47,175 nucleotides of DNA, from contig CAJVYL010000002.1 in NCBI GenBank assembly GCA_913009265.1, positions 1 to 47,175 on the forward strand, given 5' to 3'. Origin of the DNA: an uncultured Methylococcales bacterium. GTDB lineage: Bacteria > Pseudomonadota > Gammaproteobacteria > Methylococcales > Methylomonadaceae. The notes under the pieces are model-generated. The model was not told where the DNA came from, ran no database searches, and was given only the letters and a program-made list of their open reading frames with translations. Numbering within the stretch: the stretch's first letter is position 1; every line of letters starts with the position of its first letter. A program made the translations under genes and the position numbers. Positions 1 through 7,996 of this stretch are shown here, piece after piece.

Positions 1-39
1 TAGAGGGGGATAAATTAACCATCAACAAGTAAATGTCTT

Positions 40-91
40 TTGGGGCGTAGGTTTTAAGCTGTATTCAGCAGGCTAAAAGCCTGCGCCCCAA
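40..91. repeat. Dispersed palindrome, TTTAGCCTGC family, copy 1
   Basis: An imperfect inverted repeat opens with TTGGGGCG and closes with CGCCCCAA, with arms that read AGGTTTTAAGC and GGCTAAAAGCCT. The same arrangement recurs at 5457-5521 and 36112-36173. It lies just downstream of the YeeE/YedE pair, so the transcript hairpin may also end or protect that message. The family assignment is seen directly; the role is inferred. Confidence 0.75.
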
Positions 92-104
92 TAAATGATT
101 GTTT

Positions 105-521
105 TTATGATCTATTAGACAACCATTTCTGAAAAAAGAAACCGGCATAAATAGAAACAACCATCACAATAGCTTCTATACTACCTGACCCGATACTTGC
201 AACAGCAGGGCCTGGGCAGTATCCACTCATTCCCCAGCCAATACCAAAAATAGCAGCTCCAGCTAATAGCGCTTTATCAATATCGGTGCGTTTAGATAAG
301 TGAAAGCTCTCTTCTAAAATAGGGTCTGGTTTCTTTAGGATTATCCTAAAAGAAATGAAAGTAACTATCAGAGCGCCCATCATTACAAATGCCAAGCTTG
401 GATCCCATTGCCCAGTAATATCTAAGAAATTGATAACTTTATTCGGGTTTATCATTTGCGATAGGGAAAGTCCTATCCCAAAAATAATTCCACTTACTAG
501 TGCGATAAGTACTTGTTTCAT
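105..521 (-). CDS. YeeE/YedE (DUF6691/PmpB-like) sulfur transporter subunit
   Basis: The 138-residue product is almost entirely membrane-embedded, with about four hydrophobic segments. It carries the family signature GWGMSGYCPGP near residue 96, whose conserved cysteine is used by the TsuA/YeeE family to pass thiosulfate or related sulfur species across the inner membrane. It overlaps the upstream gene at 518-937 by four bases, so the two are translationally coupled. Split two-gene YeeE/YedE pairs of about 140 residues each (PmpA and PmpB types) are common in proteobacteria. The actual substrate cannot be read from sequence. Confidence 0.85.
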   Translation of the reverse strand: MKQVLIALVSGIIFGIGLSLSQMINPNKVINFLDITGQWDPSLAFVMMGALIVTFISFRIILKKPDPILEESFHLSKRTDIDKALLAGAAIFGIGWGMSGYCPGPAVASIGSGSIEAIVMVVSIYAGFFFQKWLSNRS

Positions 522-937
522 AGTAAGTGCCTAATAATATAAACCGTGATCATGCCTGTTGCCATAAACGTGAGAGTGGCAAAAATAGAGCGTTTAGATA
601 AATTTGCAATCCCACAGATGCCATGACCGCTAGTACAGCCATTGCCTAAACGAGTACCTATTCCAACTAAAAACCCACCAATAGCCACTAGCCAAATAGG
701 GTAGCCTTGTCGAGGGGTAAAAAAGTCAGGTGAGATAAAATTAAAAATAATGGCCCCAATTATTAAGCCCAAAAGAAATACAAATCGCCAAACAACTTCA
801 TTTTTTGGCGAATGGAAAAGGCCATTCATTATGCCGCTAATGCCCGCCATGCGACCATTAAACAATAAAAGAATTGTGACACTAAGGCCAATTAAAGCGC
901 CGCCAAGTAAAGCGGAGAGTGGGGTGAAATTTTCCAC
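518..937 (-). CDS. YeeE/YedE (PmpA-like) sulfur transporter subunit
   Basis: The 139-residue membrane protein has the motif GNGCTSGHGICGIANLSKRS near residues 98-117, which is the conserved cysteine-bearing half-site of YeeE/YedE transporters. Start is GTG at 935-937, because no ATG fits the full family N-terminus. It is first in a two-gene unit with the DUF6691-type partner, whose ATG overlaps its stop. Together the two half-length proteins should form one sulfur-compound channel in the inner membrane. No rhodanese or sulfurtransferase gene lies beside them in this window. Confidence 0.85.
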   Translation of the reverse strand: MENFTPLSALLGGALIGLSVTILLLFNGRMAGISGIMNGLFHSPKNEVVWRFVFLLGLIIGAIIFNFISPDFFTPRQGYPIWLVAIGGFLVGIGTRLGNGCTSGHGICGIANLSKRSIFATLTFMATGMITVYIIRHLL

Positions 938-1028
938 ACAAATACCTAAACTAAATTAATAATATGGATATTTAAACTGCTATTAACAAAGGCTTAAATA
1001 TCTTGAAAAGTTTTTAAATGGAGTTAAA

Positions 1029-1700
1029 TTAGCTCTTTTGATTGATCCAGTCAGCACTTACTTTAACTATTTCATCAAAAACAGATTGCTCTGTTCGATC
1101 AATACGCTTTAATAATTTAAATGAATGATCGCCGCCTTCAATAATATGTAAAACGGGCTTTGGAGATAAGGTCTCAAGTAAGGGTTCAAAAACCTTTAAT
1201 TGACATAAAGAGTCTCGCGTTCCTTGAAAAAACAACATAGGTTCGTGAATAACTTTTAAATGATTAAAACGAGGTTTATCTGGTTTTCCTGGCGCGTGAA
1301 GTGGATAGCCAAATAATATAATACCTGCATATAAATCTTCTTTCGAAGTTAAGATCGTTGCATAACGACCTCCCATGCTTTTACCCGAAAGAAATATTTG
1401 TTTACGAGTAACGCCGGTTTTTTCAATAACAGTATTAATTACCTGCTGCCAAGTTTCTTCCAGAACATGAGGCGTATTAGGTGCCTTTAAGCCTTGCTCC
1501 ATATAAGGAAAGTTAAATTTAACCGTTAAAATATTATGTTTTGCTATGCCTTCATGAATTTGAGACATAAAAACAGAGTCCATATCGTGCCCTGCACCAT
1601 GCGCGATAATTAGAACAGATTGATATTCATCAGGAATTAACCAAGTAGATGATATTTCTGCTTTTTTGGTGATGGTGATTTTATGGTGCTCTGTTTTCAT
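1029..1700 (-). CDS. Alpha/beta hydrolase of the KANL3/Tex30-like family
   Basis: The 223-residue protein has no signal peptide. It shows an alpha/beta hydrolase fold: an early GHGAGHDMDS oxyanion-loop segment, the nucleophile elbow GKSMGGRYA near residue 127, and a late GGDHSF that supplies the catalytic histidine. Family members are cytoplasmic dienelactone-hydrolase-like enzymes whose substrates are mostly unknown. It stands alone between the sulfur transporter pair and tRNA-Asp, and no strong Shine-Dalgarno sequence precedes its ATG. The fold is secure; the substrate is unknown. Confidence 0.8.
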   Translation of the reverse strand: MKTEHHKITITKKAEISSTWLIPDEYQSVLIIAHGAGHDMDSVFMSQIHEGIAKHNILTVKFNFPYMEQGLKAPNTPHVLEETWQQVINTVIEKTGVTRKQIFLSGKSMGGRYATILTSKEDLYAGIILFGYPLHAPGKPDKPRFNHLKVIHEPMLFFQGTRDSLCQLKVFEPLLETLSPKPVLHIIEGGDHSFKLLKRIDRTEQSVFDEIVKVSADWINQKS

Positions 1701-1781
1701 AATATTTTGAATTAGAAGCTCTATGCGTTAACAAATTAAGTCTATAGTTTAACTTTTTTTTTGAAAAAATCAAAAAAGAAC

Positions 1782-1810
1782 TTGACGAAAAAATGAAATA
1801 TACCTAAACT
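1782..1810 (+). promoter_or_regulatory. Predicted sigma-70 promoter of tRNA-Asp
   Basis: TTGACG at 1782-1787 and TAAACT at 1805-1810 are separated by 17 bases, followed by a GC-rich discriminator (ACGCC) and then the tRNA 14 bases further on. A near-consensus -35 and a GC-rich discriminator are typical of stringently controlled stable-RNA promoters. Confidence 0.55.
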
Positions 1811-1823
1811 ACGCCTTCTTTGC

Positions 1824-1900
1824 GGAGCGGTAGTTCAGTTGGTTAGAATACCGGCCTGTCACGCCGGGGGTCGCGGGTTCGAGTCCCGTCCGCTCCGCCA
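1824..1900 (+). tRNA. tRNA-Asp (GTC)
   Basis: The 77-base gene folds as a complete cloverleaf. The acceptor stem GGAGCGG pairs with CCGCTCC at 1890-1896, followed by G and an encoded CCA at 1898-1900. The anticodon stem CCGGC/GCCGG encloses CTGTCAC with anticodon GTC at 1858-1860. The T arm reads GCGGGTTCGAGTCCCGT. It closely matches E. coli tRNA-Asp. The convergent Nif3-like gene ends 14 bases downstream. Confidence 0.98.
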
Positions 1901-1914
1901 AAGACATCTAACCA

Positions 1915-2679
1915 TTAAGCAGGGTTCTCACTGCTGATAAAAACACATGGCAAATCAAACTGCTGCTGAGTTTTTATCATTAAGGCTTTTATCCCAAATT
2001 GTTCTGTTGCATTGTGGCCGCCTGCAAACATATGTATTCCACTTTCTTGGCTGTCATGCCAATCATGCTCACTCATTTCTCCGGTAATATAAGCATCCAA
2101 ACCTTGTTTTTTTGCTAATGCCCATTCGCTATTTGCACCGCCTGTAATAATACCTACCGTATTAATTAGTTGAGAGCTATCTTCAGAAGCGAGCATAACA
2201 GAGTGATCTAAAATTCCTTCTAGTTTTTTTGCCAACGCTGTTGCGCTTATCGCCGGCTCTATATTGCCTTTTATACCTGTAGCAGAGCCTTTAAAGTCAC
2301 CAAAAGCTTGCTGATTGATGCAGCCTAGTAATTTTCCTAAAGTAGCGGCATTGCCCACTTCTGGGTGCCCGTCTAAAGGTAAATGATAGGAGTATAAGTT
2401 AATATCATTTTTGACTAAAGGGAAAACTCTTTTTGCAAAAGGGCCGGTTAATGTTTTTGGGCCATGAAACTTCCAGAATAGACCATGATGTACAACTAAG
2501 GCATCAGCATTTTGTTCAATAGCTTGTTCTATAGAGTCTTTTGTTGCTGATACGGCAAATGCAATCTTCTTTATTTGGCTAGCGCCCTCAATTTGTAAAC
2601 CATTAGGACAATAATCTTCATAACTATTCGGTTTAAGTAGTTTTTTGTAGAAACTGGCTAACTGTTGTTGAGTAATCAT
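1915..2679 (-). CDS. ybgI: Nif3-like dinuclear metal centre protein (YbgI family)
   Basis: The 254-residue protein matches the DUF34/NIF3 family in length and motifs. It has VHHGLFW at residues 63-69, with two metal-binding histidines, and a C-terminal GGHNATEQFGIKAL that supplies the last metal ligands. Members form toroidal hexamers with a dinuclear metal site. They are sometimes labelled GTP cyclohydrolase I type 2, but the cellular role is unsettled. Its ATG overlaps the stop of the upstream NUDIX gene by four bases, so the two are cotranscribed and coupled. Confidence 0.92.
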   Translation of the reverse strand: MITQQQLASFYKKLLKPNSYEDYCPNGLQIEGASQIKKIAFAVSATKDSIEQAIEQNADALVVHHGLFWKFHGPKTLTGPFAKRVFPLVKNDINLYSYHLPLDGHPEVGNAATLGKLLGCINQQAFGDFKGSATGIKGNIEPAISATALAKKLEGILDHSVMLASEDSSQLINTVGIITGGANSEWALAKKQGLDAYITGEMSEHDWHDSQESGIHMFAGGHNATEQFGIKALMIKTQQQFDLPCVFISSENPA

Positions 2680-3182
2680 TTATTCATAACTCCATATTGG
2701 CGCCAAATAACTTTAAATGTCTCTGTTAGTGTCGTATCGTTATTTTCTACGCGGTTTGATATATCTTCGATTGATAACCATTCGCCCTCGTCTATTTCAT
2801 CAGCATTAAGTGAAAAAGGTCCATTGTGATATGCACGATAAACTTGAATAAATTCCATACCTAATTGTGGCGTAGGTGAAAGTTTAAATAAGGACTGTAA
2901 GCTTGATTCAATATTAATCCCCAATTCTTCTGAAGTTTCTCTGATAGCACTGATTGTGTACTCTTCACCTGCATCTACATGGCCAGCAGCTGATGTATCC
3001 CAAAGACCTTTATTTAAGTCTTTTTTCATGGACCTTTTTTGCAGAAAAAGCTGCCCTTGATCATTAAAGATTAGAATATGAACGGCACGGTGACGTAATC
3101 CTAAGGCATGAATTTCAGATCTTGCTAGTGAGTTAATAACTTGGTCGTTTTTATCAACCACAGAGAGGTATTCTATATTCAT
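2676..3182 (-). CDS. NUDIX hydrolase (YfcD-like)
   Basis: The 168-residue protein carries a perfect NUDIX box at residues 67-89, from GHVDAGEE to REtsEELGI, which binds divalent metal and cleaves a diphosphate bond. The surrounding sequence, with an N-terminal segment and HRAVHILIFN, resembles the YfcD/isopentenyl-diphosphate-isomerase-like branch, not the MutT branch. It is the first gene of a two-gene unit with the Nif3-like gene and is divergent from the TetR regulator. The substrate is not predictable. Confidence 0.9.
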   Translation of the reverse strand: MNIEYLSVVDKNDQVINSLARSEIHALGLRHRAVHILIFNDQGQLFLQKRSMKKDLNKGLWDTSAAGHVDAGEEYTISAIRETSEELGINIESSLQSLFKLSPTPQLGMEFIQVYRAYHNGPFSLNADEIDEGEWLSIEDISNRVENNDTTLTETFKVIWRQYGVMNK

Positions 3183-3253
3183 AAGTTAAAGTCGATTCCT
3201 AAGCTTTTGTCGTGGTAAGGTAACAGATATCAATAACTAAAATAGTTTACACG

Positions 3254-3853
3254 ATGGCAAGAAGAAGTGAACACAGTCAGCAAGAAATAAAAGACATGGT
3301 TTTAAATGCCGCTGAAACTATAGTGGTGGAAGAGGGCTTTGATAAGTTAAAAGTGCGGAAAATAGCCTTAGATATTGGTTATACCGTAGGCAGTATATAT
3401 ATGGTCTTTGACAATATGGCTGATTTAATCATGAATATTAAAGGCCGTACTTTAGATGATATAGCAACTGAGTTAAATGCAATTGATGCTAGCGATTCAG
3501 CAGAGCAGAAGATTGTTTTGTTGGCTAAAACTTATTTATTATTTGCTTGTAATAACTTTAATCGCTGGCGGATGATTTTTGAACATCAACTTGCAGAGAA
3601 TGAAGAAGTCCCCGATTGGTATCAGCAAAAAGTAAATCAGATATTTAGAATGGTAGAGGCTGAGTTTGAACAATTATCATCGACACATACTGATGAGCAA
3701 AGTAAGCAAGCAGCAAGAGCATTATGGAGTGGTGTTCATGGTATTTGTACTTTATCGCTAACAGGAAAGTTAGACTTATTAGGTGTGGATAGTATTGATG
3801 ATACGGTTGTATTATTAGTCGAAAGCTTTATTGCTGGTTGGAAGCAAAGTTAA
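3254..3853 (+). CDS. TetR/AcrR family transcriptional regulator with WHG-type C-terminal domain
   Basis: The 199-residue protein has an N-terminal TetR helix-turn-helix over roughly residues 12-58, including the recognition segment YTVGSIYMVFDN. The C-terminal ligand-binding domain contains the WSGVHG signature of the WHG subgroup. It is divergent from the NUDIX/Nif3 unit, with 71 bases between start codons, so it may control that unit or its own promoter. No palindromic operator is obvious. The ligand is unknown. Confidence 0.88.
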   Translation: MARRSEHSQQEIKDMVLNAAETIVVEEGFDKLKVRKIALDIGYTVGSIYMVFDNMADLIMNIKGRTLDDIATELNAIDASDSAEQKIVLLAKTYLLFACNNFNRWRMIFEHQLAENEEVPDWYQQKVNQIFRMVEAEFEQLSSTHTDEQSKQAARALWSGVHGICTLSLTGKLDLLGVDSIDDTVVLLVESFIAGWKQS

Positions 3854-3963
3854 TAACCGCTAGGAGGGGCCTATTGGCCGCGATTGTTCTTGAAATTGTT
3901 TTGGTCGTGGCTAAGGGAGATGAAAAAAATAATCATCCAATCTTACTGGTCTTTTGGTCCGTC

Positions 3964-4021
3964 TTCAATCGAGTAGCAACAGTTACGTAGCCAGCTATGC
4001 GCCTATTGCTACTCGATTGAA
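3964..4021. repeat. Inverted repeat with perfect 16-bp arms
   Basis: TTCAATCGAGTAGCAA at 3964-3979 is the exact reverse complement of 4006-4021, with a 26-base loop. It lies in the convergent gap between the TetR gene and lplT and could act as a two-way transcript terminator. No U-tract follows, so a repeat-element origin is equally possible. Confidence 0.65.
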
Positions 4022-4082
4022 TACAAACAAAAATCCTGCCCAATATTGGACAATTATTTATTTCCAGCTCCCTAATAGCAAG

Positions 4083-4158
4083 TAGCCTTGATGCAGTGAA
4101 ACGAAATCAAGGGAGGGTTTCAGATAAACCTTGATTCCACTTTGTTGCATCAAGGCTA
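4083..4158. repeat. Inverted repeat with 30-bp imperfect arms
   Basis: TAGCCTTGATGCA at 4083-4095 pairs exactly with TGCATCAAGGCTA at 4146-4158. After a mismatched stretch, AATCAAGG pairs with CCTTGATT. Together with the repeat at 3964-4021 it fills most of the 322-base gap upstream of the lplT stop; I see no gene in that gap. It is probably a mobile or decayed palindromic element, with termination as a possible side effect. Confidence 0.6.
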
Positions 4159-4175
4159 CAAAATGAGTGGTAAAA

Positions 4176-5345
4176 CTATTTACTCTTCTTCAGCGGTGGC
4201 AGTGGTAAATGTAAAGAAATTAGAAAGGTAGCAACAAAAACCATAGAACCTAAGCATAATAATGCAATAACAGGATCAACCTGTTGAGAGGCTGCATAAG
4301 TATAACTACCTACCGCAATTAACATGGTTAAATTCTGGAAAAACCCTTGTAAGGCGACAGCAGACCCACTACCAATACTATCCTGCCCTAATTCTTGCAA
4401 TGCTGCATTAATAGGTACTATAAACATGCCTCCCGCTACACCTATAGCAAATAATGCCGCCCTAGCCGTCCATACAGTCTCAGTAAAACTTAAAGAAATA
4501 ATAAAAATAGCAACGAAATAAGCAGGGATTCGAGCTCTGCTTAACAATTCTAAAGGGATTAGTTTAGGGACTAAGGCGGAACCCACGATAATACCAATGG
4601 CTAAAAATAAAGTAAGTTCAGCAATGTCACTGGCATTTTGGGTCATTAATACGATGGGTGCCCAGGCAATAATAATGACTCTGACTGTGGCTGCTGCGGC
4701 CCAAAATAATGAGGCACCTAAAATGGCAAAACGTGAGCGAGGGGTAGTAAAAAAAAGTCGTGCTTGGCGATAAAATACAACTACTTTAAACCCAGCTTCA
4801 GTTTTTTTAGTTATTTTTTTAGGTAACAATAAACTAACTAAGGCTGAAATAACAAAAAGAATAATCGTACCAATTAATGCCCATTGGATAGAATAGTCAG
4901 CCACTTTTGCACCAATAATCATGCCCAATAAAATGGCAAAAATAGTTGAGCCTTCTATCCAGCTATTTGCTTTAACTAAAGTATCGTTATCTGCTAATTC
5001 GGGCAATATGCCATATTTTGCTGGGCTGTATATAGCTGCCCCCATGCCGACGATACAATAAGCGATAAGAGGCTCAACATTTAACAATAATAATCCAGTG
5101 CCTAAGGCTTTAATTAAATTGGCAATAATCAGTATGTTGGGTTTTGCATGGGTATCTGCAAAAGAGCCGACCCAAGGAGCTAAAACGATAAAAGCAATTA
5201 AAAATACACTTTGTAAAGCAGGTACATACCAGGTTGCTAATTCAGCAGATTGCATCACTAAAGCGATAATGGTGAATAAAATAGCATTATCCGCAAATGC
5301 AGAAAGAAATTGGGCAATAAGTAAGGGGTAGATTTGTTTATTCAT
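4176..5345 (-). CDS. lplT: Lysophospholipid transporter LplT
   Basis: The 389-residue MFS protein has about twelve hydrophobic segments and the LplT N-terminus (QIYPLLIAQFLSAFADNAIL). In E. coli LplT flips lysophosphatidylethanolamine across the inner membrane to the Aas acyltransferase. Here aas lies immediately upstream on the same strand, which strongly supports the assignment. The 290-base gap to aas holds a long palindrome (5457-5521), so the two may be expressed at different levels even if cotranscribed. Confidence 0.93.
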   Translation of the reverse strand: MNKQIYPLLIAQFLSAFADNAILFTIIALVMQSAELATWYVPALQSVFLIAFIVLAPWVGSFADTHAKPNILIIANLIKALGTGLLLLNVEPLIAYCIVGMGAAIYSPAKYGILPELADNDTLVKANSWIEGSTIFAILLGMIIGAKVADYSIQWALIGTIILFVISALVSLLLPKKITKKTEAGFKVVVFYRQARLFFTTPRSRFAILGASLFWAAAATVRVIIIAWAPIVLMTQNASDIAELTLFLAIGIIVGSALVPKLIPLELLSRARIPAYFVAIFIISLSFTETVWTARAALFAIGVAGGMFIVPINAALQELGQDSIGSGSAVALQGFFQNLTMLIAVGSYTYAASQQVDPVIALLCLGSMVFVATFLISLHLPLPPLKKSK

Positions 5346-5456
5346 TGGGTTAGCCTATAACGGAGTATGGCAGTTTGCTAAACAACCACCCGCTGTAATG
5401 CGGGTGGGTTAGATAAATTGGCGACTGAAAGTCGTGATACAGGGTGTAAACCTTGT

Positions 5457-5521
5457 TTGGGGCGCAGTGCTTTAGCCTGCAATACTTTGGTACAAAAGCA
5501 GGCTAAAGCACTGCGCCCCAA
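5457..5521. repeat. Dispersed palindrome, TTTAGCCTGC family, copy 2
   Basis: Perfect 24-bp arms (5457-5480 and 5498-5521) begin TTGGGGCGCAG and end in TTTAGCCTGC, with a 17-base loop. It sits between aas and lplT, which point the same way, so an RNA hairpin here could reduce read-through from aas into lplT. Copies 1 and 3 have the same outer and inner motifs. Confidence 0.85.
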
Positions 5522-5635
5522 TAATAAAATCGATTTTGTAAACCGTCTTTTATATAAATTGTTTCAAAATTTTTGACACCTCTAAAGGTAAGGTAATGTT
5601 TGAGACCAATCTATTTGCCATACTTTAAATGGTGA

Positions 5636-7777
5636 TTAAACTAGTGATTCTGCCAAATTGGTCACTTCAGGGTAATTAGTTTTGCCTGTCGCTAAAACAG
5701 GGATAGCATCTACGACGATAACCTTTTTCGGCAAACTGATAGCATTTACGCCTTTAGATAAGGCTATCAATTGTTTGTTGGTAGCTTCTTTTTGAGTCGT
5801 TAACAAAATAACCTGTTCACCTTTTTTAGGGTCAGGTAAGCTTGTTGATGCATGTTGAGCTTCTGGCCAAGCTGTTGAGGCAATTTGTTCTACAGCTGTA
5901 AGAGAAACCATTTCTCCACTTACTTTGGCAAAACGTTTACTACGGCCTCGAATACTAACAAAACCTTCATCATCAATGTTTACGATATCGCCAGTGTCGT
6001 ACCAGCCTTCTCCGTAGATTGATTTTGGTGGAATTAATACTCCTGGTTTATTAGGTAATAGATAGCCTTGCATAATATTAGGGCCATAAAGGTGTAGTTT
6101 TCCTGCATCTTTAATACCTGGTACTTCTTCTAATCGGTAATGCATATCGGGCATTAGACGACCTACAGAACCTGATTTAAAATCCATTGGAGTGTTGACT
6201 GACGCTACAGGTGCTGTTTCTGTTGCGCCGTAACCTTCTAATATACGAATACCAAACTTTTCAGCCCATATATCACGTGTGCTCTCTTGTAATTTTTCAG
6301 CACCTGCCACCACATAGCGCATATTATAAAAATCATAAGCATGTGCTTTTTTAGCGTATGCAGCTAGAAAAGTATTGGTGCCAAACATGATGGTTGCACC
6401 TGTGTCGTATGCCATTTCAGGTATAACACTAAAATGTAACGGCGATGGATAAAAGAATGTTGTCATTCCATTTAAAACGGGCAACATAGTTCCGACTGTG
6501 AATCCAAAGGAATGAAACATGGGTAAAAAGTTTAAGACTACATCTTGAGCATTAAAATTTATCCGTGCTCTTAATTGGTTGTGATTCGCTAAAATATTGG
6601 CATGTGATAAAACCACGCCTTTAGGTTCACCTTCTGACCCAGAAGTAAATAACACAACAGCAGGGCTATCAGGACTGTATTGTTGGTGTTTATACCAATA
6701 ATCAGCTGTTTTAGCTTGAAAGGCTGCCTTTAATTTATCTGTGGTAGTAATTGATTCAGCTAAATCTTCTAAATAAACCAAGTTTACTTGTTCTGCTAAG
6801 GCATCAGCATCAGCATTTAATTTGGCTAAATCAATAAAACGACGAGAGGTTAGTACGGTTTTAATAGTAGCCGTTCTACAAGCCGAAGTCATACCTTTTG
6901 AACCTGTCGAATAATTGAGCATTGCAGGAACGCGGCCATATAACTGTAAACCTAAAACAACATTTAATGTTTTGGTAGAGTTTGGTAGAAACACACCTAC
7001 ATTCTCAGCCGCTTGAGTCATACCTTTTATAGCATTACCAATAGCGATGGTTCGGGTGATTAAAGCATCATAAGATAGTGGCTCTCTTTCTAAGTCCTCA
7101 GCAACAGTATGTTTGCCGCCGTGAATTTTGCGTGCCTCTAAAAGCCCAGAAAAAAGAGTTTGCTTATAATGACTGGTTGAAAAAACCATTTCACTCATTA
7201 AATCAGCCAAAATATGACCACAAAATTTACGACGTGATTTCCCTCTTAATTCCTGATTAGCTTTAATCGTGGTATGTGGCAGAATTTTAATGGTGATTTT
7301 AGGAAACCAGCGTAAACGTACAATATTTCTTAGCTTAGAAAAGTGGGTGTATTCTGCGCCATGTATTCTAACGGGTAAAATTGATGCTCCTGATTTATCA
7401 GCTACCATGCCAGTACCATCATAAATTTTCATCAATGACCCTGTTACCGTAATACGCCCTTCAGGGAAAATAACTGTTTTGGTATTACTTTGTAAATGAT
7501 GGATAAGTGCTTTTAACGACAGTGGCTGAGTGGGATTCATGGGGAAAACTGTAGAAAGCCCAAGAAAAGGTTTTATCCACCAACGTTCAGATATTTGAGT
7601 GTTAATTGCAAAGGTAATATTGTCGGGCAAGAACACGCCAAGCAATAAGGGGTCTAAAAAAGAAGTGTGGTTGGATATGATAAGAACTCTATCACCAGCA
7701 TTTTTATAATTATCCAGGCCTTCAACTTCAACTTTATAAATTAAAGTAAGTAGAAAATGTAGTATTTTTTTTAGCAT
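5636..7777 (-). CDS. aas: Aas: acyl-ACP synthetase fused to 2-acyl-glycerophosphoethanolamine acyltransferase
   Basis: The 713-residue protein has two domains. Residues about 1-200 are a PlsC-type acyltransferase with NHTSFLD at 36-42 (the H-x4-D catalytic motif) and FPEGR at 104-108. Residues about 225-713 are an AMP-binding adenylating domain with the P-loop FTSGSEGEPKG at 377-387 and YGATETAP further on. The enzyme activates a fatty acid onto bound ACP and re-acylates lysophosphatidylethanolamine delivered by LplT. Length is close to the 719 residues of E. coli Aas. An AGGAG ribosome-binding site precedes the ATG. Confidence 0.95.
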   Translation of the reverse strand: MLKKILHFLLTLIYKVEVEGLDNYKNAGDRVLIISNHTSFLDPLLLGVFLPDNITFAINTQISERWWIKPFLGLSTVFPMNPTQPLSLKALIHHLQSNTKTVIFPEGRITVTGSLMKIYDGTGMVADKSGASILPVRIHGAEYTHFSKLRNIVRLRWFPKITIKILPHTTIKANQELRGKSRRKFCGHILADLMSEMVFSTSHYKQTLFSGLLEARKIHGGKHTVAEDLEREPLSYDALITRTIAIGNAIKGMTQAAENVGVFLPNSTKTLNVVLGLQLYGRVPAMLNYSTGSKGMTSACRTATIKTVLTSRRFIDLAKLNADADALAEQVNLVYLEDLAESITTTDKLKAAFQAKTADYWYKHQQYSPDSPAVVLFTSGSEGEPKGVVLSHANILANHNQLRARINFNAQDVVLNFLPMFHSFGFTVGTMLPVLNGMTTFFYPSPLHFSVIPEMAYDTGATIMFGTNTFLAAYAKKAHAYDFYNMRYVVAGAEKLQESTRDIWAEKFGIRILEGYGATETAPVASVNTPMDFKSGSVGRLMPDMHYRLEEVPGIKDAGKLHLYGPNIMQGYLLPNKPGVLIPPKSIYGEGWYDTGDIVNIDDEGFVSIRGRSKRFAKVSGEMVSLTAVEQIASTAWPEAQHASTSLPDPKKGEQVILLTTQKEATNKQLIALSKGVNAISLPKKVIVVDAIPVLATGKTNYPEVTNLAESLV

Positions 7778-7996
7778 ATTAATCTCTCCTGAAACCAGCT
7801 TAGCAGATATGAGGAGTTTACTATAAACTTAAATTAAACAATGTTCAATTAATTATTTGTTATTTTGCTTTTTTAACTATATTTTATCAACTATTATTAA
7901 AAGCAATTACTTAGATTACCAGTACGAATCGTTTTGCCCTGAAAGATAAGGCTAATTTTGCTGGCAAAATAAATATGTATTATGGAAGATAAAAAT

